Of a stretch of 64,000 nucleotides of DNA, positions 22,301-33,328 are shown in pieces; within the stretch, counting starts at the first letter, position 1; every line of letters starts with the position of its first letter. Both the position numbers and the translations under genes were made by a program. A model generated the notes under the pieces. It did not search any database. It worked only from the letters and a program-made list of their open reading frames with translations, and was not told where the DNA came from. This DNA is from Lotus japonicus. Taxonomy: Eukaryota; Streptophyta; Magnoliopsida; Fabales; Fabaceae. The DNA lies in contig NC_080046.1 in NCBI RefSeq assembly GCF_012489685.1, positions 37,969,176 to 38,033,175 of the forward strand, read 5' to 3'.

Positions 22301-22992
22301 ATGAGTTCCAAAGTATCTTCTTCTTCTTTTGATTAATTCATTTTGTCGCAGAATCGACGTTTGCCTTAGGGTAGGTTTTTTTAGAGACAATAAGTTAGCT
22401 AGAACACGTGACGACGTGTCGAGTGAGGTCGGAGACGTTGTTTGGCTAATCACTTGCATTCATGCACTCATTTTGAGGTTAATACACGGCGGATTACCGG
22501 ACCTCGGTGGATTCCAAAATGGTCATAAGACCCGGATTTCCATATTTAGGACACTACGGTGGTCCTCAGTAGCAGACGGAATGGCAGACCTACGGGTTCA
22601 CTGCTGATCTGACTACTTTTGTGTGGTGTAAGAGACGCCCGAGCGGAATGGTCCCACTTTGGCCGGTGTTAGGGCTGACTCGATGGTGTCCATCCTTCTT
22701 CCGGAATGCATTTTGTTACCCAGCATTGCATTTCATGCAACATACATGCTAACTTAGTTGCTGAGTGTGATTGGTAACTGTTTATCCTACTTGAGGCATG
22801 CTAATTGTTGTTATTATCTTTATATTCATTGTGATATATGCAACCCTAGGATGTTATCCCTAAACGTATAAGCCTGAGAGGCTAAATAATTATTACCCTA
22901 TATATCTGGTTTTATTATTTATATAATTCTTTGGAGTTGACCCTCGCGTCTTCTGTGTGTGTTTGGGCGGACTACGCCATTGTCAGTTGAGT

Positions 22993-23121
22993 ATGGCGGA
23001 CCGGTTCACGATGGTTCACCCTTCAGGGGAAACTAGGTTGAAGAAGCTTGATCAGGAGGACTACGGTTCAGGGGTGGTCGACCCCGCTGGCCACCGAGCG
23101 ACTTACTCGAGATGGGATTAG
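22993..23121 (+). CDS. Short LTR-encoded reading frame (42 codons)
   Basis: ATG at 22993, stop TAG at 23119. It is the truncated counterpart of the frame at 15330: the shared blocks are RFTMVHPSG and VVDPAGHRATYS. After HRATYS a deletion joins directly to the region downstream of the long frame, so the acidic tail is lost. I recognise no family. Conservation with the diverged solo LTR is mainly at amino-acid level, which suggests it descends from a coding sequence. Confidence 0.35.
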   Translation: MADRFTMVHPSGETRLKKLDQEDYGSGVVDPAGHRATYSRWD

Positions 23122-23569
23122 TGTAGGAGTAGTGTCGATGCTCTGACCGTCATGCTTCAGTTTTGGGGACAGGGTAGTTTCCTACCGGTAGCTTTTTGTG
23201 TGGTTTCCTATGGAGATCACAGAGAGCTGGTTGGATTTAGGGGGTCTTTTCTTAGGCCGCTGGGCCAACTTGTTCTCAGATTTTGAGGTTTAGTGTTGCG
23301 GACACAGTATTTTTACCTTGGTTTGTACTTTTGCCTACGGGCGTTACTCTCTTTTACTTTCCGTCACTGGAGGTTTACTCGTGACGTGGTTTACAACTTA
23401 CAGTGGGGGCTGTAATCATATTGTATATTAGTTCTGTTATCTTCGTTTTAGAGTTTCATCTCTTTCTGTCTTTACTTACATTATCGAAAAAAAAATAATT
23501 CACGTTTTTCCGCTTAAGTTATTTCTTTGGTTACTAAAGTGACGCCACCGAAATCGGGGTGTTACATTG

Positions 23570-23581
23570 TGGTATCAGAGC
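23570..23581 (+). promoter_or_regulatory. Primer-binding site, initiator methionine tRNA type
   Basis: TGGTATCAGAGC, three bases after the 5' LTR. This is the standard primer site of many plant gypsy and copia elements, pairing with the 3' end of the initiator tRNA-Met. Confidence 0.9.
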
Positions 23582-23778
23582 TTAGTCGAGTCTTTCGGGA
23601 GTCTTTGGGGACTAGGTCTTCTGTGCTAGGTTGTGTGACTCTGCAAAGAGTAAAAATTGATTGTCTGCCAAGCGATTTCTCGCTTAGAATTGATTGAAGT
23701 TATTGCTTGATCATATTGTATAGTATGTTAGATGCTATCCGATGATGAGTACTAACTGTTTGTTTGACTAAGCATAGG

Positions 23779-24684
23779 ATGGTAAGCCCTGACAGGATGG
23801 CAAAGGCAATAGCTACCATGATTGAGGCAATGATGAATCAGGCTGCTGAGGACGCTTACAGACGCGCTGAGGAGGCTGCACGTGAACGACCTCAACCGCT
23901 AATCGAGGCGTCCAAGTACCAGCATAGTGGATTGGATCGAGCTGGAGCTGGAGGACCAGTGAGGTCAGATCCACAGGAGTACCGGCAGTGGAAGCCATAC
24001 CAGCATCCCGAGGGAAGAGACCCTACCCAAGGATCACGCAAGTTAACGACCGCAACTAATTTCCAGGAGGCTGTGACATGCTACCGTTGTGGGAGACTTG
24101 GACACTACGCCTTTCAGTGCTCAGTGACTGGACCACAATGCTTCAAGTGCAAACAACGTGGACATTTGGCCGTGAACTGTAGGACGTTCCAAGCGGGACC
24201 GTCTGACAACAAGATGAAGGGTAAACTTCCTGCCATATCTAAAGGGGCGAGGAAGCAAGTAACGTGTTACAGGTGCAAGAAGGTGGGGCACCACTCTAAC
24301 AAGTGTCCAGACGGGAGACCTCTATGTTTTAACTGCAATCGCCCGGGGCATCAAGCCAAGGATTGCAATGTAACCAGGGTTGAGCCATCTGTGCCTACGG
24401 TAAGAGGAAGACATCCTGCTGCACGGGGAGGAGTCTATGTCTCGTGCGGCGAGGGAGCTGACGGACTAGTCAGAGGAGAGCGCACAAACGATGGTAACCT
24501 TCTAACTATTCCTTCTCATTCTAGTATAATACGCTCCATTACTCTCGTAGCACATGCGACGCACCAATTTTACTTAAATTGTTTAAGCATTGACTTTATA
24601 GTTATTACGCCTAATAATACTTTATTTGACCATTGCTCGTGTTTAAACTATAGAAGTTACACGAGGTTCAGAATAACACGTTAA
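23779..24684 (+). pseudogene. Truncated gag with four CCHC zinc knuckles
   Basis: ATG at 23779 gives 301 codons. The first 60 residues are charged and helical (MAKAIATMIEAMMNQAAEDA). The capsid domain of about 200 residues that normally follows is absent. Four CX2CX4HX4C knuckles come next: CYRCGRLGHYAFQC, CFKCKQRGHLAVNC, CYRCKKVGHHSNKC and CFNCNRPGHQAKDC. Many relatives have one to three. The last 70 codons are a decayed protease region without the catalytic Asp-Ser/Thr-Gly. The protein could still bind RNA but could not assemble particles. Whether it is expressed is unknown. Confidence 0.75.
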
Positions 24685-26150
24685 GCCTAGAAAGTAGTCT
24701 TGCATCGATGCGTTTAACAAGAAGCTAGAAGCTGAAGGATGAATCTCAGAGAGATTCCGTATGGATAGTATATGTATGGTGTCGAGAGTGTGTAGTTCCG
24801 TAGCGGCATCATTGAGGATTTAATATCAAGATCTCTGTGACTACTGGATGTTAGGAACTCATCGACTGTTCCAGTGGGTTTTTCTAAATCTTCACCTTCG
24901 ATGTATTAGGCCTGATCAACTTAATATTGAGGGGGTGATATTCGGAATCAGAACTGGCAATGGACTTTGATAGATGGATTGGTAAGATTAATTTGATTGG
25001 ATCGAGGATTAGTTGAGTTGGGAAGTAAAGTTCTTGTTAAGTAGTTGATCTCCTTTGGGGAGGAGTTATAGTTTAAGAAATGGATATTCATTTAAGAAGT
25101 ATTGAAGAATTAAAGGACATTTGAGGTCCAAACGTGGTGAAAGTTTAGGTTTTAAGTCTATGAATTCTTGTCTTAAGTGCGTAGGACTCAAGGTTTGTTG
25201 GGTTTTGATCGAGAGACTAAGTATCGGATTGATGGGAGGACGATCTAGTTACGGAAATAAAGAGTTAGTATTAAGATAAATACTTGAGGTTGTTATAGGT
25301 GGACAAATTTCTTAGAGTCTAAGAGTGAATGGAACTTTGTTATGGATTCCGATATTGCATGCTGGGGTTAGCAAGTGAATTTCACTAAGTTAAGTGAGGA
25401 TTTAAGGGTTAAGATTGACCTTGGGAGGTGAAAATCATGTTCGAATCAGAGATTTAGTGGTGTTGGCATTAATGATTGTAGTTAAACCTCCGAATGTTGA
25501 GGGATCGGATGATAAAAATGACTAGTTAAGTTTCCTGAGGTACAGCTATGGTTTGATCTTCTAGGGAATAAGTTCGGATTTGGGGGAAGTGTTAAGGATT
25601 TTAGGTAATTGTAAAGTGGGTTGTGAATAAGTGAAGGTTGGTTTTATGGTTCAAGTAAGGGAAGTCTCGAAAAAGGGGAGATGACAATAATGGATTGTAA
25701 GATATTAAGATGGTGATTAGCTTATAAGTCGCTGATGAATGGATGTTAAAAGGGATTGGGTCTAGCGATGCACAAGGTATTAAGACTCACGTCGAGTTTT
25801 ACTTGAGTGATGACTAAGTAGAAGATTGATCTCATGGTGCGAATGAGGATAGTTACGAAGTTGGAATCGACGTTAATGGACTAGTAGATTCCAAGGGAAT
25901 AGTTCGTCTATGAGTTATAGAGCGATCGAGTTAAGTTTTGAATCATGAGTGGAGATCACGAGGACAGGTTGAACATTCACTTTGGAATGCCAGAGGTGTA
26001 CTGATTTTAAGCAGAATTTTTGGACGAACAAAAGTAAAGGATCAAGTGGTTAAGGTTGTGCAATTGCACGTAGCGTCAACCAATGTTATTTCCAACATAG
26101 AACCGACACGAGTGGTCGAGCAGGACGACATAGAGCTTAAAGTACTTGTT
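24685..26150 (+). other. C-poor non-coding spacer inside the young element
   Basis: Nearly 1.5 kb replace protease and reverse transcriptase. The plus strand is poor in C and rich in GATTAAG- and GGTTAAG-like words, with stops in all frames. It resembles the minus-strand segment at 1097-1930, so it seems a shared part of a non-autonomous subfamily, not random decay. Confidence 0.5.
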
Positions 26151-26656
26151 TGACCAGAAGGAGTTGAACATGAGACAACGACGCTGGATGGAATTTCTCA
26201 AGGATTACGATTTTACCTTACAATACCATCCTGGAAAGGCTAATGTCGTTACTGATGCATTGAGCAGGAAGATGCATATCTCATCAATGATGGTTAAGGA
26301 GCTGCAACTGCTGGAACAATTTTGAGATTTGAGCTTAGATGTGAGAGCATCTGAGGGAGAACTGAAGTTTGGGACGATCAAGATCACCAATGGATTGATG
26401 GAAGAAATCCGAGACCAACAGTTACAAGATGAATTTTTACTCGGAAAATAAGAATTTAGTAATTCAGGGTAAGGACCCGGAATTCAAGGTAGGGAGTGAC
26501 AATATCCTGCGATGCAAGGATAGAGTGTGCGTACCTAACAACCCTGACTTAAGGAGGTTGATTATGGACGAAGGTCACAAAAGCAAGTTGAGCATTCACC
26601 CTGGAATGAAAAAGATGTATCAGGACTTGAAGGTGAATTTTGGTGGCCAGGGATGA
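26134..26656 (+). pseudogene. RNase H end, linker and integrase zinc-finger start
   Basis: From about 26134 the frame reads the end of a gypsy RNase H domain ([15 protein letters not shown], then [16 protein letters not shown]). It then shows an in-frame TGA near 26325, and after a frame change RCKDRVCVPNN and HKSKLSIHPGM of the integrase N-terminal zinc finger. It ends at a stop at 26654-26656. A one-base difference just before 26650 puts the rest of integrase in another frame. RNase H removes the RNA template during reverse transcription. This copy has only its tail. Confidence 0.75.
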
Positions 26657-27825
26657 AGAGACAAGTGGCAGAATATGTAGCTGCATGTTTAATCTGTCAA
26701 AAGGCGAAGGTGGAACATCAGAAATCTTCGGGTATGCTACAAAGTTTGGATGTACCTCAATGGAAATGGGATAGCATATCGATGGATTTTGTCGTGGCGT
26801 TGCCAAGAACTCAAAAGGGATATGATTCGATTTGGGTAATCGTGGACCGATTGACTAAGTCAGCTCATTTCATACCTGTGAGAACTACGTACAACGTGGA
26901 TAAGCTATCAGAGATTTATATAGCTGAGATTGTGCGACGTCATGGAGTGCCAACAAGTATCGTTTCCGATAGAGACCCGAAGTTTACTTCACATTTGTGG
27001 GGAGCTCTTCATAATGCTTTGGGAACGAGGCTGAGATTAAGTTCTGCTTATCATCCACAGACTGATGGGCAAACTGAGAGAACTATCCAATCATTGGAGG
27101 ATTTGCTACGAGCTTGCGTGTTAGACAACAAGGGCAGTTGGGATACCCTATTGCCACTGATTGAGTTCACATACAACAACAGTTTTCATACGACCATAGG
27201 CATGGCACCGTATGAGGCTTTGTATGGCCGCAAGTGTAGAACACCTTTATGTTGGTATCAAGATGGAGAGAATTTGTTAGTAGGACCGGAACTTCTGCAA
27301 CAGACAATTGAGAAGATTAAACAGATCAGAGAGAAGATGAAGGCTTCTCAGAGTAGACAGAAGAGCTATGCAGATCAAAGGCGCAGAACCCTGGAATTCG
27401 AAGAAGGAGATCATGTGTTTCTGCGAGTTACCCAGACTACAGGAGTTGGTCGAGCAATCAAGTCAAGAAAGCTGACGCCAAAGTTCATTGGACCTTATCA
27501 GATTACTCGTCGTGTAGGACCGGTAGTTTATCAGATCGCACTACCGCCTTTTCTATCAAACATTCACGATGTATTCCATGTGTCACAACTGCGGAAGTAT
27601 ATTTCTGATCCGACGCACGTCATCGAGCTGGATGACATTGAGTTGAAGGATAACTTGTCTTTCGAGACACCGCCAATCAGCATTGGTGACACAAGGATAA
27701 AGCAGTTGAGGGGAAAAGAGATCGAGTTAGTGAAGGTTATTTGGAACAAGGACACCGGCGATGCGACGTGGGAGCTGAAGGAAAAGATCAAGGAACAGTA
27801 CCCAGAACTTTTTACTGACCCTTAA
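26653..27825 (+). pseudogene. Integrase core and chromodomain, cut off from its N-terminus by a frameshift
   Basis: 390 codons open. The second half of the zinc finger (CLICQKAK) is at the start. The catalytic triad is intact: Asp45 (SMDFVVALP), Asp106 (VSDRDPKF) and Glu142 (GQTERTI), with 35 residues between the last two. A GPYQI..VGPVVYQIALPP block follows, then a C-terminal chromodomain-like end (KVIWNKDTGDATWELKEKI..YPELF). Integrase inserts the cDNA, and chromodomains steer many chromoviruses to heterochromatin. The frameshift with the preceding segment means no full enzyme is made from this copy. Confidence 0.85.
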
Positions 27826-27849
27826 GTTTCGAGGTCGAAACTTTCTTTT

Positions 27850-27862
27850 TGGAGGGTAGTAA
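27850..27862 (+). promoter_or_regulatory. Polypurine tract
   Basis: GGAGGGTAGTAA lies immediately before the 3' LTR. It is the likely plus-strand primer, and the same layout occurs inverted at 1059-1075. Confidence 0.75.
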
Positions 27863-30800
27863 TGTAAGGCCCAAGTTTTAACGCTTTGGATAAGTGAATA
27901 AAATAAAAGAGTTATTTGATTAAGATAAATTTGGGAAGGAAAAAGGTTCAGGAAAAGTCCAAGAATTTATCGAAAAACCGAAAGAGTTATAGCACGACTA
28001 ACATACGCTTAATCCTAGGTCAAAGGTATTAGTGAATAGTTAATTTACGCTTTAGGACACGATGGAAACTAATTCCAAAAAATCCTCAGAGAAATGTTAG
28101 AACTTCTCTTTTCCGTCCTTAAACAACCATTTCGATGCGAAATCCTGGAAAGTACGAACGTCAAATTCCAATTCTCGGAAGTTTGCCGAAACGGAATCCC
28201 TGATAGTTCGAGAAAACCTAAGATCGACAGACGATGAAGACTTTTCTATTCGGAGCTGCAAAAGAAGATTCCACCCGCGTTCTCCTATTTCTCTCGTCAA
28301 TTCTGATCTTTCTTCAGAAGGAAGTTTTCTCATCCGACGATCACTGCAAAAAGTAGTTTTTCGGGATAAACCGACTTACACCGACTTATGCCGATCTTGG
28401 ATCTTCTGGTTTAATTCCAAGAATCCTATTTTGAGTTCTGGAATTCTGTCGCCAGAACCTATCTTAGAATGCGCAGAGGAACGCGCAGGAAAAATCGGAA
28501 TCGCAAAAAAATCATTTTTCCGTTTTTTCCAAAACCTATAAATAGCTTGAAAATTAGATTTTTTGCAAAAAAACCCATTTCCCCACCCCCAAAACCGCGA
28601 GTTCCTAGAGAGAGAGAGAGATCCGGATCTTCGTCGTTTCTTGCCCGTTTGCTTCACCGATCGTCACTAATCGAAGACCTCGAGGTAGGTAATCTATACT
28701 CTCCTTCGAATCGTCGTTTCTGTCCATTTCTCCTGCGACTTTCTGAGTTCAAAATTTTGAGGTTTTTGAAAAACTGTTCAAATCAGCTGATTTCAGCGTC
28801 TAAACTTCTTCCCTGCATGCTCCTGAGCGTGTTCTGCGGATTAGATTTTGTCAAATGTCGACGAAATGCCGCCGGGATCAATTTCTACCCTAAATACCCA
28901 TTTTTCGGCAAAGTCGCAACCTTTACGCTCTAATCTATCGACTTGGCTTAGTGCTAGTAGGATTTGTCGTCATAAACGTCGTTGTGGACGTCCCCATCCA
29001 ATTTGTTTTTCAAAAATCCAATTTTGAAATTCTGAGCTAAAAATAATGACCAAACTGCCCCTATATCAGTTTTCGATCCGAAAATTTTTCCGAGCCTAGA
29101 ACCGTCTTAGTTACGGCTTATGTTAACCTAGGAACCAAGTTTGATCGAAGAAAAATCGACCCTCCCAATTAAGGAAAGTGGCCGAGAGCTATACCAAGGG
29201 GGGAGGAAATCCGACTTTTTCGAAAACTTGTCTTAACGCGTTAGATTGTCGTACCACAGAGTTTGTAGTGTACCGTGTAACCCTAGGACTTATTGCTTGC
29301 TGAGTTTCTGACTCAATGTGTTGATTTCTGTGATTTTGGCTTAAGGTTCTTTTGAGGAGTTTCCTGGAGATCAAGGCGAGGAACGTGAAGGAGGTTGTGA
29401 GGAAAACGCTGGAGGAGTTACAGGTGAGGGCTACTCTCTGAATTACTAGATAATGCTTTAGGTGTCGATGAAATTCGACTTGATTTATGTGTTATGCACC
29501 TAATTGCTAAATGTCTGAAATGATTTCTGAGGCTTCGGCCGAACTTGTTGAGTACTTGATGCCATGATATTGTGTGCTAAATGATTCACATGCTATGTGC
29601 TACATGGTTAACTTAGGATGTGTTGGAATATGCTGTTTATGCCTATTGGTTGAGCTGTTTCATTGATGCTATTCCACTCGTGCCTATGTTTCTGGAAAGT
29701 GAGGATTACGGGCAAGTCATGCCGAATTTTTATGAGATTTTGAGAGAGTTTTAAAGGACGAACGGAGTTCGGACCTTGTTATGTTTTAATGGATCGAGAC
29801 CTTCTCAGGGAATTATTTGAGATTATGGGATCTCTAAAAACTCTTAGGAAGTATTATAAGATTAAAATGAAAACTATTTTATCACGGAAAACTCATAAGA
29901 CATTAATCAATTTCTAAATCCTTTGAACAATAATGATACCCTTAGATAAGAGCTTAGAGCCTGAATATTAGTTTGGGAAATATGAGAAGTGTCGTCGAGT
30001 CCAAGTCTTGAGGAAACTTACAAGTTTCCGAGTATGCTTATACTTTTTCGCTCGATGAGCAGTTTAATGTTTGGCTATCTAAAGTTTAGCCGGAGACTAT
30101 AAGTTTCCAAGTACTTCGGTACCTTTTCGCTCGATGAGCAGTTTATTGATTGGCTATCTAAAGTTTAGCCGGGAACCATGAGTTCCAAAGTATCTTCTTC
30201 TTCTTTTGATTAATTCATTTTGTCGCAGAATCGACGTTTGCCTTAGGGTAGGTTTTTTTAGAGACAATAAGTTAGCTAGAACACGTGACGACGTGTCGAG
30301 TGAGGTCGGAGACGTTGTTTGGCTAATCACTTGCATTCATGCACTCATTTTGAGGTTAATACACGGCGGATTACCGGACCTCGGTGGATTCCAAAATGGT
30401 CATAAGACCCGGATTTCCATATTTAGGACACTACGGTGGTCCTCAGTAGCAGACGGAATGGCAGACCTACGGGTTCACTGCTGATCTGACTACTTTTGTG
30501 TGGTGTAAGAGACGCCCGAGCGGAATGGTCCCACTTTGGCCGGTGTTAGGGCTGACTCGATGGTGTCCATCCTTCTTCCGGAATGCATTTTGTTACCCAG
30601 CATTGCATTTCATGCAACATACATGCTAACTTAGTTGCTGAGTGTGATTGGTAACTGTTTATCCTACTTGAGGCATGCTAATTGTTGTTATTATCTTTAT
30701 ATTCATTGTGATATATGCAACCCTAGGATGTTATCCCTAAACGTATAAGCCTGAGAGGCTAAATAATTATTACCCTATATATCTGGTTTTATTATTTATA

Positions 30801-31443
30801 TAATTCTTTGGAGTTGACCCTCGCGTCTTCTGTGTGTGTTTGGGCGGACTACGCCATTGTCAGTTGAGTATGGCGGACCGGTTCACGATGGTTCACCCTT
30901 CAGGGGAAACTAGGTTGAAGAAGCTTGATCAGGAGGACTACGGTTCAGGGGTGGTCGACCCCGCTGGCCACCGAGCGACTTACTCGAGATGGGATTAGTG
31001 TAGGAGTAGTGTCGATGCTCTGACCGTCATGCTTCAGTTTTGGGGACAGGGTAGTTTCCTACCGGTAGCTTTTTGTGTGGTTTCCTATGGAGATCACAGA
31101 GAGCTGGTTGGATTTAGGGGGTCTTTTCTTAGGCCGCTGGGCCAACTTGTTCTCAGATTTTGAGGTTTAGTGTTGCGGACACAGTATTTTTACCTTGGTT
31201 TGTACTTTTGCCTACGGGCGTTACTCTCTTTTACTTTCCGTCACTGGAGGTTTACTCGTGACGTGGTTTACAACTTACAGTGGGGGCTGTAATCATATTG
31301 TATATTAGTTCTGTTATCTTCGTTTTAGAGTTTCATCTCTTTCTGTCTTTACTTACATTATCGAAAAAAAAATAATTCACGTTTTTCCGCTTAAGTTATT
31401 TCTTTGGTTACTAAAGTGACGCCACCGAAATCGGGGTGTTACA
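27863..31443 (+). repeat. 3' LTR of the young gypsy element
   Basis: 3581 bp. It corresponds to the 5' LTR at a constant offset, which changes only once by 2 bp in an AG run near 28610. All reading frames compared translate identically. The short LTR frame recurs at 30870-30998. Confidence 0.95.
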
Positions 31444-31931
31444 TAAGTTTAAAAACTGAATGTTGTTTGAATAAAATAAAGTAAAACTATTAGATATAAA
31501 ATTACTAAAAAGTTCATTGCAAAATAAGAGATAAATATTGGATATAAATTTTGGTAATTTTGTAATTCATATGCTTAAACACAAAAGTGAAATAGAAAAA
31601 GTATCACTTTTCTACATTGTCATTAATTATGTTTTCACACTCATAACATACTTATTACGTTTACATTATTTTTTCAAGCAAGATAAAAAAACATAAATGT
31701 GCATTTTCTCCCTTCACATACTTAACGGAAAATATGTTTGATATATAAGCATACTCTTGTGTTCATGACGAAAAATATTATTTTTTCCTTATAATAACAG
31801 TGAATGTTTAGATACACAATAAAAATCACGCTAAACCAAAATTATAATCGATAAAAGTAATTTCACGTTATTTTTGTCCACAATAATTTTTCAATAGTTC
31901 CCCCGGTGTGAAAATTCTGGCTACGCCCCTG

Positions 31932-33328
31932 ATTAGGGACAAAACAAATCTCGCAACTACTACTTGACGCAACTTGGATCATAGAATCTCATAATCATAA
32001 TTAACCGCCCTCTGCTAATACCAACATATTTACATTAACAAAAACGGGAAATGTACATTTTTTGTTCCAAGGTCCATGTGTTCATTTCTCTGGACTTTCC
32101 CATTTTTAAACCACTTTCAATAAATTTATGATTGCAGCAAACTATTTAGTTCAATTAATTCACTTTCTTGATTAGGGGAAAAAATGTCACTCACATGGGA
32201 ATCACAAAATTCATATGAAAAATGATATATGAATCAAGAAAAATACAAACCTATGAGTCTATATCACTACACAAAAAAATTGCATTTTAACCATTGAGCT
32301 AGTCATCTATAATAAAGTATTGCTGGCTGTAAAACTGAAAAAAGAAAAAAAGAAACATAAAAAATGATTAACCATGAGAAAAATAGCAGAAGAAACCTTT
32401 GCTGTCATTGATTTCCAGCAATGGAATCAGAGGACTTGTCCCCTGTTCTATCCATGAACATTGAGATGAGGTATAGTACCTAGAGTGTAATGAACGTGAT
32501 GTGAGATTCCTAGAGAGAATGAGAACGTAATCGCTTTAGAGAGAGAAAGTAACAAGATTTCAATCTTGTTATTTCTCAAATGAGCTAAGAGTCCTTTACA
32601 ATTGGTATTCATCCCCTATTTATAGATGTGGAGTTGGGCTTGACGCCTTTAACCCTTCCTAATGGGCCGATTGGGCCTCGGGGAGGAGGCCCAAGCCCCT
32701 GGTCCGCTCGTCGCCCTAAGCTGGCGCTCCTGAGCGAGGGACCCCCCTCGCACAGTCCATCCCATTTTGCTACTCTAATAATATAGCAGCACGTTTCTTG
32801 ACATTATCATCATTAAGTCATTATCATTACTTTTCTAATGGTTTTATTCATCTTTGGGTTTCTTTCTCTTTTTATACAGAATCCCAGTTTAGGATTTTCC
32901 ACCTTTTGTTGACACACAATTCTCACTCTCTCGAGAATTTGTTATAGTTCCACCCATTTTCAAGTTCCAAACTTCGTATTTATTCTAGCACACCCATCTT
33001 TTACTTTGCATAACAGTTTCTCCTCCTTGAATTTTATTAAACTGGATGAAGAGAACAATATTGAGACCAGTCATTAGAAGTCTTAGAAAACAATTGAAAC
33101 TATTGAACAATCAAAGACTAACTGATAAAGACTTTGCAACCACATACCCAACAATGTCAAAGTCCAAGGATTGCAAGTTCTGCCAATAGCTAGAGGAAAG
33201 AGATTTTTACAGTCATAAGGCCTTATTTTTTCCCCTTTTAGCAGATTATTAACAAGGATCGAAAATCAAGTTTAAGCATGAATGACATTGGCATTACTAA
33301 TATGCAGCGGCATAGATCTGAAGGTTTA
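31932..33328 (-). repeat. Duplicated 3' flank of the J-protein gene
   Basis: The text parallels 47863-48880: GGGACAAAACAAA, TCCATGTGTTCATTTCTCTGGA, TCACTCACATGGGAAT and GGATTGCAAGTTCTGC blocks in the same order. Homology ends near 33290, about where the coding region of the J-protein gene begins in the other copy, so no J-protein coding sequence is present here. An extra 0.3 kb (32444-32762) is unique to this copy. Confidence 0.8.
32444..32762. mobile_element. Unclassified 0.3-kb insertion in the duplicated flank
   Basis: In the sister copy GACTTGTCCCC runs directly into TTTTGCTGCTCTGATAATA (about 48370-48400). Here about 320 bp intervene, including CTATTTATAG and a GC-rich stretch with GGGCCGATTGGGCC and CTCCTGAGCGAGGG. 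It may be an LTR fragment or a small element. No terminal repeats were resolved. Confidence 0.5.

Larger units (their letters stand above)
19988..23566 (+). repeat. 5' LTR of the young gypsy element
   Basis: TGTAAGGCCCAAG to GGGGTGTTACA. It has the same arrangement as the solo LTR at 12180, but with a shortened reading frame at 22993-23121. It includes a TATAAATAG motif at 20664-20672, a candidate TATA box, and a twofold tandem repeat at 22142-22300. Confidence 0.95.
19983..31448 (+). mobile_element. Young long-LTR Ty3/gypsy chromovirus-type element, non-autonomous
   Basis: The element spans 19988-31443 with a TAAGT duplication at 19983-19987 and 31444-31448. Its LTRs are 3579 and 3581 bp and look identical apart from one extra AG in the 3' copy. 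The interior is only 4.3 kb: methionine-type primer site, zinc-knuckle gag piece, C-poor spacer, the end of RNase H, a frameshifted integrase with chromodomain-like C-terminus, and polypurine tract. Capsid, protease and most of the reverse transcriptase are absent. The Tekay/Del lineage is inferred from long LTRs and the YPELF chromodomain end. Proteins must have come from another copy. Confidence 0.93.
19428..31936. mobile_element. Old insertion with degenerate inverted ends, itself interrupted
   Basis: The outer ends are GGTGGGCGGAGCCA at 19433 and TGGCTACGCCCCTG ending at 31931, partial inverses, with ATTAG on both sides. The unoccupied sister site near 47857 reads ATACAATAATTAGGGAC without it. 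About 1 kb of this element remains around the young retrotransposon. The GGGGCGNAGCCA end resembles hAT-type termini, but the visible duplication is 5 bp, not 8, so the superfamily is uncertain. Confidence 0.5.

Noticed and set aside
26640..26656. Programmed frameshift between the zinc finger and integrase core
   Set aside because: The break lies within a domain, not between domains, there is no slippery motif, and a further stop stands upstream. Simple mutation is more likely.
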